This document shows, in pieces, positions 47,015 to 55,481 of a stretch of DNA of 64,000 nucleotides (position 1 is the stretch's first letter; every line of letters begins with the position of its first letter). The stretch lies in the NCBI GenBank assembly GCA_031763025.1, contig JASSKH010000010.1, positions 13,905,427 through 13,969,426 of the forward strand, written 5' to 3'. Position numbers and translations under genes: made by a program. The notes beneath the pieces are model-generated. The model ran no database searches. It was given only the letters and a program-made list of their open reading frames with translations, and was not told the DNA's origin. Source of the DNA: Macrocystis pyrifera. Taxonomy: Eukaryota; Sar; Phaeophyceae; Laminariales; Laminariaceae.

Positions 47015-49198
47015 ATGACGCTTCTTCCACCACCGTCCAATGGCCGAGACCGGCCGCGTACCAGCTTCATTGCAGGCGGTGGTCGCGCCGCCCCCCAGGA
47101 GCCCTCCCTCCCTTACTCGGGACCGGAGGCTGGACACCACCCCACCTCCCCCAGCGGACACCGGGGAGCTGGCGACAGCTCTGTTGCCGGAGATCGCTCT
47201 CGCTGCCGCGCTGGCGACCAGGGCCGCCAGCGCCCGAGGGTGGGAGGGGATTCGGCCGGCCCAGACGGCAGGCTCCGCCGGGGCTCGGGCGGGGAAATGG
47301 GCGGCAGTTCGTCTCGGCGCAACGGGGCTGGACGGCGAAGAAACCGGGGGAAGGGGAAGGAGAGGTCGGGTGACGGCCGATACGGCTCACGGGGCAACTC
47401 TGGTCGAGCTACTTCCCCCAGCTCTTCCTCGGACGGCGACACCAGAGCCCCCGTTCCAACGAAGCACGCAACCAGCAAGAGGCAAGTGATTCCCTCGCTG
47501 ACTGAGGTTGCTTCTTCCGCCGCGCGTCTTGGTCGTTTGACCATGCCCGATGACCGCGCCTTGCCTGTGTCATCTAACCTTGCTCACGACCGAATTTCGG
47601 CGATCGACTCCGCCGCCGCCACCGCCGCAAAACAGCACACTGCCGACGTACAACGGGCGTACAAACGCCTGGGATTGAAGGATATTTCGCGCATTTCTGT
47701 CTTGCCTTTCCCCTCCTCGATCGACCCTTGCGAGACCGCGCAGCAACTCATGCGTTCGGTCAAGGCCTCCGCCTCTGATATTCTCATGATGTGCAACGAT
47801 GGCAGCCATGAAGGCCTTAGTTCTACTAATTGGATCCCCGGTTGGGGGTACCCTCTCAAGAAATCCTTCGCGTGCGCCATCACGCCTGACAAGCCTACGA
47901 CCGCTCCTCTCACTACCTTGATGGTTTATTGTTTTGGACAGGTGTCGCGCGCCCTCGCAGCAGGATCGTCGGGACCGGAGGCGTTCACGCTCCTCCTGAG
48001 GTTGCTGAGCAACCACTTCGACCGCACCAACACGGGGGCCAGCTACACCAAGTTGCATAATTTTGGCGTGGCTAACGGGACCCCTTTTTGAGATTTTAGT
48101 CGTGCATTGCGAGGGGTGGTGTCCGCAGCGACGGGGACTGAGCGTGTTTTGGCACCGGGGGTGGGGGGGGTGGAGGTAGTTTTGGAGGTAGTTCGGATGG
48201 CAGTGAACGAGCAGTACCCTAGCTTGATGCCCACGCTGTACCCGGGAGTTTTGGCTACGGTATCGAGGCCGTTCGGCACTTTGGACGCCATGTGGTTAGC
48301 GTTCGAGACACTTGCAAATAATAAGACACTTGCCGTCAACGGCGAAAAATATTTTTCTTTGCCTGCTTCTTCGACGGGTGCGCGGTCATCCGCCCCGTCG
48401 GGGCCTCGGCCCGCTAATATTGGTCGCGGCCAGGGCCGGACGTTTCTCCAGTCGTCTTCTTGGCAGACGGGATCGCGCAATAATCCGCTTGTGATGAATG
48501 TCCACAAATCCATCCCTGACTGCCTCGACCCGTGGCTTGACACCTCTTCCAACTGCTGGCCCCTTGAAGAACACCACTATGCCGAAGCTCACGCCGTTTG
48601 CATGTCCATCCAGACCGAGGATCCTCCCCTCTGGAGCGGCCTACTTTCATCGTCCGCTCGCACAGCCGCCCTCAGCGAAAACCGAGGACGCTGTTTAAAC
48701 TGTCACGAAGACACACACTCTCTTCGACAGTGTAGACACCCCTTTTTAAACCTTAGTGGTATCTTGAACCCCGACCTCGGAACGCTCGGCGACAACGGCG
48801 AGGCGTTCCGTCGTTGGCAAGAACGCATGGTCAGACACCGCCGCGAGAACAATTCACGACCGAACAAATACAACCGAAGAAACACAGGCGTCGTCCCGGC
48901 CCCTCGCGTGGGCAACACCACGGCCAGGGTCAGCAACACAGACAAGGTGATGGCTACAACACACATGCGGCACGAGGACACCAGCAGTCTCACTCCGGCC
49001 ATCATGGTAGTTCGACCGCCCCTACCTCTTCCGCACCGGCTCCCGTCTCGGGGGTTCACTACGGTGCTTCGCATACCTCGGGCGGAAACCCGAATGGACG
49101 CCAGCCAGGCACCTTCCGCGCCGGTAACTGACAGGTCGACGGCGGTTCGGCTTCTCCTGACCGCCCGCCGCCAGCATTGTCGGGAGAAAAAACCTTGA
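47015..49198 (+). pseudogene. Retroelement gag: capsid-like region and CCHC zinc knuckle, with in-frame TGA
   Basis: The first 130 residues are Arg/Gly/Ser-rich. A capsid-like helical region follows (SNLAHDRISAIDSAAATAAK, then FGQVSRALAAGSSGPEAFTL and LLRLLSNHFDRTNTGASYTK). It continues in the same frame across a TGA at 48089-48091 (GTPF, stop, DFSRALRGVVSAATGTERVL). This looks like a Trp codon mutated to stop. The region VRMAVNEQYPSLMPTLYPGV leads to a Cx2Cx4Hx4C knuckle at 48692-48733 (CLNCHEDTHSLRQC), the nucleic-acid-binding motif of gag nucleocapsid. The frame ends at 49198 and coding continues in another frame. Known role of the family: packaging of element RNA in cytoplasmic particles. 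Confidence 0.7.
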
Positions 49199-51303
49199 TT
49201 TCACAAGATGCTCACGTCCCAGGCTCGCTCAGTACTCCGCTCCCGCCCCGCGCGTTACTCCGTACTTCGGACCGACGCAGCGACTCAGCTCCACTGCTTT
49301 TTCCGGGGAGCCCTCGGACGCCTTCCCCGACGTCGCGAGCCCGCGCCTCAAACGCCGCTCCCCTCAACCTGGACACGAGAGCAGGCGCCAGAAACGCCTC
49401 TCTCCCAAACCACGCACCGCGCAACACGACGGGTGTCGCGCCATCGCGTCGTTTATTTCAGCGAGGGTATCCCCCTCCTACACCTCCCGGCCATGCGGTG
49501 GCGGTCGGTTTGAGGTGCGGGAAGGCAAACACCGAAACCCCGAGATCTCGGTTGAAGCTCGACTCGGCGTTTCCTCGCAATAAGGGTGGCCGCTCCACCC
49601 TTTTTCCTATTAAGGAGGAGTCGACAAGATTAGCTACCTCGTCCCCCTTCCCCACCAGGTCTACAGGATGGAAGCCCTCTCCGGTGGGCCCTTTGTTGCC
49701 CCCCACCCGAGCACCGTTCCTGAAGACGTCTACAGGGTCTGCAGGCCCTCTTTCGTCTTCGCGCACGCCACTCCACGTGCGCAGCGCTCCTTCGGCTCCA
49801 GTGGAACAGGAAAAACCTGACACTGTCCGTCGAGCTAGTGGTGACTCCACGGCCTCCGGTCAGATCAACCGGACAGCATACCCGTTAAATTCGGAAGAAT
49901 CGCAGCTCTCGTCAAGCAGAACGGGCTCAGAGCCCTCTGCCCCCTTTGGTCCAGGACAGATATCATCGGGCGCAGCAAGAGAACCTTCTGGCGATTTTTT
50001 GCCTACGGGCAATGGTGACACAGAGCCAGTATACGTGGAACCGGACTCGTCTCGTGCACCAGGGGCTCAGTGTTCTCAGAGAAGCACACCCCCCCCCCCA
50101 CACGCCGCAACTGCGGCCACCGACGACTCGGCACCGTCGGTTTTTGACCCTACTCTCGAGTATACAACGGAGCGAGTGGTACTGTTCTGGCAGCCCCCCT
50201 CTTATTTTTCGCAGTGGTCCCCCTCGTCTTTTGTCGTCGACGATGTATCATATTCCTGCGCGGAGCAGTATATGATGGCTGAAAAGGCTCGCCTTTTCCA
50301 GGACCACGGCACAGCGGAGCGGATTATGGCCTCGCCAGACACCCCCGCGAGCACAAACGCCTCGGTCGAGGCGTGCATAACTTCGACTGCGCTATCTGGG
50401 ACCGTGTTCGGGAAGGCGCCGTCCTTGCTGGTAATTTTGCCAAATTCTCGCAGAACCCGGTCATGAAGCAGCACCTATTGAGCACTGGCACCAAAATTTT
50501 GGCTGAAGCCAGCCCTTTTGATACCGTGTGGGGCATCGGTCTGCGGGCAGACGACCCCCAAGTTCACGACCCCTCTCGGTGGCATGGAAAAAAATTCCTC
50601 GGTAAAGCTCTTTCCGCCGTTCGCGACACCCTCCGATCAAGTGAGGCCGGGTTGGCACACCCTGCCTCCTCTCACCAATTCTGCACCCCAACCAGACCTG
50701 ACAGAATTCATGAGATTACACCAGCGCCGCCCCGCCCTTTGGCCGTGGCCCGCGCTTGCCCAGGTCCTCCTTTGGAGTTTTCGACCTATTTTTCTGACGC
50801 GCCGGCTGATCACAGCCCCGAGATTTTGGCTGTCGCACCTAGTGTCAACCCCTCCCTCGCGCAGCCAGAACACGGCCCCTGCCTCGTCGGGGGCACCATT
50901 ACCCTCGATGACGCCTCTTTTACAACGAAAATCGCGATTCACAGCGGAGCTGGCGTGCTTGCACCTTTTGGTTGCGTGGCGCTTCTCGACACTGGCTCCC
51001 CGCAGACTTTCATCCGACGAGATGTTTTGGATCGCATACACTCGGTTGGTTCGGCATCCCTCGCGTGCGAGCAGAAAGGCGCCCCTCGTTCTTGGGGGGG
51101 TTTTGGCGAATCGGCCCCTCTGAAGACTTCGACGAGTGTGCGCCTGAGCGTCCAATTTTTTTTTCGAGAAAATGAGCCTACTTGCTCCCTCGCAGTTTGG
51201 GCCTGCGTGGTCCCCCCCTCAGTGATGCAGCATGCTGTACTATTGGGACGTGACAGCTGGATGCGCTTTAATAGCCGCTCCTACCGCTCTCTGCCACCTC
51301 GGC
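49177..51303 (+). pseudogene. NADAR domain fused to a retropepsin-like aspartic protease
   Basis: A Ser/Pro/Arg-rich linker (49177-50160) precedes a full-length NADAR (YbiA/DUF1768) domain at about 50167-50640. Its landmarks are FSQWSPSSFVVDDVSYSCAE, QYMMAEKARLFQDHGTAERI, then in the -1 frame EHKRLGRGVHNFDCAIWDR, LAGNFAKFSQNPVMKQHLL, EASPFDTVWGIGLRADDP and WHGKKFLGKAL. The Glu in CAEQYMM and Lys in AEKA match conserved family positions. The frame changes at a C5 run, 50342-50346. A spacer leads to the protease: VALLDTGSPQTFI (DTG at about 50988) and the C-terminal HAVLLGRDSW flap-distal motif at about 51231. The coding sequence stops at the CACCG junction (51304-51308) before any RT motif. 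Characterised NADAR proteins remove ADP-ribose from guanine bases; whether this one does is unknown. Confidence 0.75.
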
Positions 51304-51308
51304 CACCG

Positions 51309-51337
51309 CAGGTCCTATTAACTATGCTCCCTCGTAA
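51309..51337. mobile_element. Right end of the MITE split by the retroelement
   Basis: AGGTCCTATTAACTATGCTC followed by CCTCGTAA is the inverted repeat missing from 43717-43791, followed by TA. Together the two pieces restore a MITE of normal length. Confidence 0.75.
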
Positions 51338-51338
51338 T

Positions 51339-52015
51339 ATATTTTATTCTAAGGTACACAATTTATTCGTCGCATGTTCAACCACACAAACACGCCTCGA
51401 TTACGAGTGAAATCGCATGTGAGAAGCGGTGTTCGAAAGGCGTCAGTATCATACTAAAGTCAGTATAATCGATAAAAACAAAGAAGACGATTGATGCTTC
51501 AATAGTTCGTGCGGAAACCGGCACAACTACAGCAGTATTATGAGGATTCTCTCCGTCAACTTATCCCGTTAGCTATCTTTTATTACAAGGTACTCAATAT
51601 ATTTGTTCCCTTTCGACCACAAAAACACGCCTCGATTACGAGTGAACAATTACGGGGGTCCATAGTGAATATGACCTATGGTATACATAAAAAAACCTAT
51701 ATGTTTACCTATGTTTACTAACAACGGTATTTGGTCCTATTCACTATGGTCCCCCGTAATACCATATATGTGGCAAGCGGTGTTCGAAAGGCGTCAATAG
51801 TATAGTAAAGTCAGTATAATAGAGAAAAACAAAGAATACGATTTATGCTGTAATATCTCGTGCGGAAAACGGCATAACTACAGCATTACTACGATGATTC
51901 TCTCCCTAAAAAATATGTATAGAGAGATAATATCGTTGGCTATCTTTTGATACAATGTACTCATGCATTCGTCGCATTTTCAACCATACAAACACGCCTC
52001 GATTATGAGTAAACT
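51339..52015. repeat. Tandem repeat of about 225-bp units, interrupted by a MITE
   Basis: Units share CAAACACGCCTCGATTACGA, GCGGTGTTCGAAAGGCGTCA, CTAAAGTCAGTATAAT, AACAAAGAA and CTCGTGCGGAAAAC. About two and a half units are present. The MITE at 51650-51759 lies between the GATTACGAGTGAA and GCGGTGTTCG parts of one unit. One further unit is at 43440-43680. Confidence 0.7.
51650..51759. mobile_element. MITE of the TTACGGGGGACC family, best-preserved ends
   Basis: The ends TTACGGGGGTCCATAGTGAA and (reverse complement of the right end) TTACGGGGGACCATAGTGAA differ at one base. The interior is AT-rich with the common ACATAAAAAAACCTATAT...TATTTGGTCC core. TA follows the right end, but the left flank is AA. 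Confidence 0.8.
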
Positions 52016-52019
52016 CCCA

Positions 52020-53930
52020 TCTTGAGGCAGCCAACACAGGCCAAATGGTGAGAATGGCGTTACGGGGGTTATCGGTATTCCTTTGCGTTGAAACCAGCTC
52101 ACGGTGCCAAGAACATGCCGCTGAACACGCCTGGGCCTCTAACGGAGCCCCAGTCTCAGATTACTTCGGGCACAGTAGCGTCATTTCCACTCGGGGGGTC
52201 TGTATGTATGTGGGAAACCAGGCTGAAACTCAGGAAAGTTGCGAGCTGAAAACACAGCACATGACGCACCCCTTGCTAATCTGGAGAGCACCACATCTAG
52301 GGGAGACACTACAGAGAACACCCTGACCTTAGAGGAAACCGCTTTTGGTCCAGATCGAGCGGGTGGACAGTTCCCCTCACGAGCCAGCCTTTCACCGCCC
52401 TCTAGACGGAGGCGTACAACGGTTAAGTATCACGAAGACCTCTATCTTCACTGATATAACGCGCTTCAGAGAATATAAAACACGCAACTAGCACCAACAG
52501 GTGGTGTGCTTCTCGTCATACCTGTTTGGGGCAGCGGTCTTCTTGTCGTACACGATAATAGCACCAAACTAAGGCGGTGAGGGCCCTTTTGAGCTCTTGT
52601 CAAGGTTACCACCACATAATGAAAGCAATACAAAGTTTATTTCGTCGCATGAAACGGCAATTTATGAAACACGTCATTTTTGGGGATGGTTTTAAACCAC
52701 TGAGCCACTCAATCGGCGCTGACTGAGTAGCTCACGCTCCGAGGGGAAACGTGACGATGCAGAAATGATGATTGCGGCATCGGCGACTGGTTGGCTTGGT
52801 TATAGGGGATATGTTGAAAAATCATACAATGCAACGGGCCTTACGACACGAGGGCACCGTGGCCCTGTGCTCGTTCTGCTGCACGTTCATACTAAGCGTA
52901 TCGTAGACAGCGGTTAAACAAAGCTGTTTTGTCCTTTTGGTCGCTACTTCGTATGTCTCTATCTCTGGTGCAAAGCAAGGTGGTGGCTCATCCCCGTACG
53001 GATGATACATTCCGTTCTTTTGTTCGCGTGCAGGGCTTGGTTCTTGCCACCCTCTTCTAAAGTAATCACCGGCAGGGGGTGTCATGCCCTCCAGAAGTGG
53101 GACACCAGTAGTAATCGTCAGTAGCCCATCGCTCGCTGTGGATCTGTTGATAGCGCAGCAGTCATTGATGAACCAAGTAACTCGGCAGCCGTACCACGTA
53201 GCATATGGAGATCCCGATAGTGCAGTAGGTTATGAGTCTCGGATCTCGTAAGCACTACAGAGCTGCGAGCCACGAGGTACATCGAGTAATTACCACCTCA
53301 GACCCGATCTGCTGCGTCCCTCCGCTCTGAACTTCACCAGAGCTGCCAATACCATCATCTGGAGCTACTGCTGCGAGCTGGTACTTAATGTACTTCTGTT
53401 ACCTGTGTTTGCAATAGATTGACACTGACGCGGCGGCGGTTAGAGAACTTGTGGAGTTCCATCGGTATTGGTATTCTTGGTAGCGGAAGATTGGGATGTC
53501 GGGATTTACATGATGCAATGTCGATGTCACGATGTCCCACCCTAGATTTTCTACTCTACGTGAAAGCCCTGCACGAGGTTTCCGGGAGCAAGGAGCGGCG
53601 ATAACAATGTTCGTACACGGTTTAAGTCAGCTACTGCACATCGACCCTGTCCGTCTGCGTAAGTCCTGTCACGCACCCTCAGTTGTATCAACAACTTTTC
53701 AGGCTACATTAAATCAAGCGGCCTACAAGGTTCTACGCGAGCGGTACGAAAGCAACTTCAAACCCCGTGTATGAAATCATCGGATGATCCGGGTGAGATG
53801 CAGCGCTGCACGCTGCAAGACAAGGAGGATCCCGGCAAGCACTGCGCAGTAATACATCATGTTCGAAACCAATGTCAGCAAAGTATTTACGTCATGAAAC
53901 GAATGCCGACAACAAACTATTAATAGCAAT
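52020..53930. other. No supported gene
   Basis: A tRNA-half-like fragment lies at about 52690-52735 (see 38622). The frame 53532-53774 contains a protein-like stretch (LLHIDPVRLRKSCHAPSVVS) without a recognisable family. Nothing else is assigned. Confidence 0.4.
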
Positions 53931-53936
53931 CGGTCG

Positions 53937-54245
53937 CCTCGATGGTCTAAGGGTTATCCTCGAAAACTACTAGAGTTGGGGTCAGGGTTTCAAGTCTCCG
54001 TATGGAGTATTTTTTTCTCTAATGACACCAACTAACTGTCGAGAGCACCATTATAGCGCGGATAGGCACAATTGGACGCGAGTCGACGAGGGAAAAAATA
54101 GCTGAGCCCCTCTCGCGATAAAAATGCAAGGCACGTACCGCAGTGGGGAGGTAGGAGAAATGCCTACGATGTGATTAAGGATTTTTGAGGTACGACTGGG
54201 AGGGGGCAGGACCAAGCAGGGCGAATACTGTAAGTGGGATGGAAC
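53937..54245 (+). repeat. tRNA-derived SINE, copy 4 (diverged)
   Basis: The tRNA-like head reads CGATGGTCTAAGGGTTATCC...GGTTTCAAGTC. The body retains GCGCGGATAGG...GCGAGTCGACGAGG, TCTCGCGATAAAAATGCAAG and GCACGTACCGCAGTGGGG. These correspond to the GCGCGACAAAAAATAAAGGC and AAGTACCGGGGG parts of copy 2. The tail is too diverged to align by eye. Confidence 0.5.
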
Positions 54246-54681
54246 CAAAACACAAAAAAGTACCGCTCTAGGTAGTTTGACTGGAGGCTATATCCGTTCC
54301 AATATTAACCCAAAATAGAACCTTGCCGCGCGCTTCTCTTAACCCACACCATCAATGGTGTGGAGAAAGCATACAAGTCAACCAACTATTTTTATCAATG
54401 ACTGTTATTACCGTGCCCGACATACAGCAGGTCGAAACGTTTCATACTTTTCTGCGGCACTCGCAACGGCATAGCTATGATCATATTGCCATCCTGTTTC
54501 AGAACCGAGTATGCCCGCTGCGTGTAGAAACAAGATATTCTTCTGAGATCCCTGAAACAACGTACGGAAGGAAATTGCCGAACAACCGGCTACGACATCA
54601 TTTGGAAGGGAGATTAAACCAACAATAAATCATGGATGCCCTGCAAGAAACTGGGGGGTCAGGTTTGTAGAATATAACGCC

Positions 54682-54841
54682 ATGCTTGTTACGAAAATAT
54701 CGGCGTTTCGAAGAGTCTACCTTCGCAACGGGCACACATGTTCACTCAAGTGTCGTCTACCCGGCTCTGTGGGGACGCCCCGTTTTCCATGTGTTCCTGC
54801 AATCACCCAAGTTCGTCCAGTCCAGCACACTTTCACCCTGA
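54682..54841 (+). CDS. Candidate terminal exon of an unknown gene (copy 2)
   Basis: This is the counterpart of 5765-5947. The frame FATGTHVHSSVVYPALWGRP followed by VFHV ends at TGA 54839-54841. It keeps the VHSS..Y.A..G.PVFHV pattern and the stop position of copy 1. The rest of the duplicated block starts at about 54425 with a gtttcag acceptor-like site at about 54500. The family is unknown. Confidence 0.3.
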
Positions 54842-55481
54842 GTGAGGGTCACGGAGTCGTTGTTTTCCCACCTGGCCTATACCCCTGTGCTTGCCTTGCA
54901 CTTTACCTACCGGTTGGCTCTGTTTACGTCGACGGCTAACGTTTTTTTTTTTGTTTTAGAAGTACCAACGTGCCGAAAACGTTTTCATCTCCTGCAGATC
55001 ATGCGGGCTCTCCTACCTCGTAATATCACGAAAACGAATATACACTGGTTGTGTCTGCTGAGTTACAGCCGGTAGATTCAATCCGACAACGCAGAATATA
55101 ACCATAAGAAGGTAGCAATGTTCAACCCAATCGGCAGTCTGGTCCACGGCCGATCAACCTTGCTTCATGCCCGTTCCCGAATCTCCCGCGCTCGACGTCT
55201 CCACCCCGCAAGCTTGTTCTTTCCCGCAGTCGTTTCACGCACGCAGCGCCATGTACGCGAATTTTGTAATACGATCAAGCAAGGCAATATTCGCAGGATT
55301 TTTTTGCTCACTATTCCATAACCTCGTAGCTCAAACCCCTACTGCGACGACCCCACTGTGACAAACGAAACAGCGCAGGCCAGCGAAGCACTGCAGTACA
55401 CCAACATCAGATCGTGGGGGCGTTGTATGCACTCCGCCGTTGCAATGACTCCTTGATGGCCCCTACTGTGGCTGTTCAGCT

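Larger units (their letters stand above)
43792..51303 (+). mobile_element. LTR retroelement: 5' LTR, gag, NADAR domain and retropepsin; pol and 3' LTR missing
   Basis: A 278-bp 5' LTR is followed by a primer-binding-type sequence and about 7.1 kb of GC-rich coding sequence ending inside the protease region. CACCG flanks both ends, as expected for a 5-bp integrase duplication. The right end, however, is a coding segment, not an LTR. The gene order (gag, CCHC knuckle, NADAR, aspartic protease) and the gag sequence style resemble elements I know from oomycetes and other stramenopiles. At least five frame changes and one in-frame TGA show decay. Reverse transcriptase, RNase H and integrase are absent. 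The base composition is much more GC-rich than the surroundings. Confidence 0.8.

Noticed and set aside
46137-47161. Long minus-strand frames opposite the Ala-rich and Arg/Gly-rich gag
   Set aside because: High GC content removes stop codons on both strands. Only the plus strand leads into the capsid, knuckle, NADAR and protease sequence.
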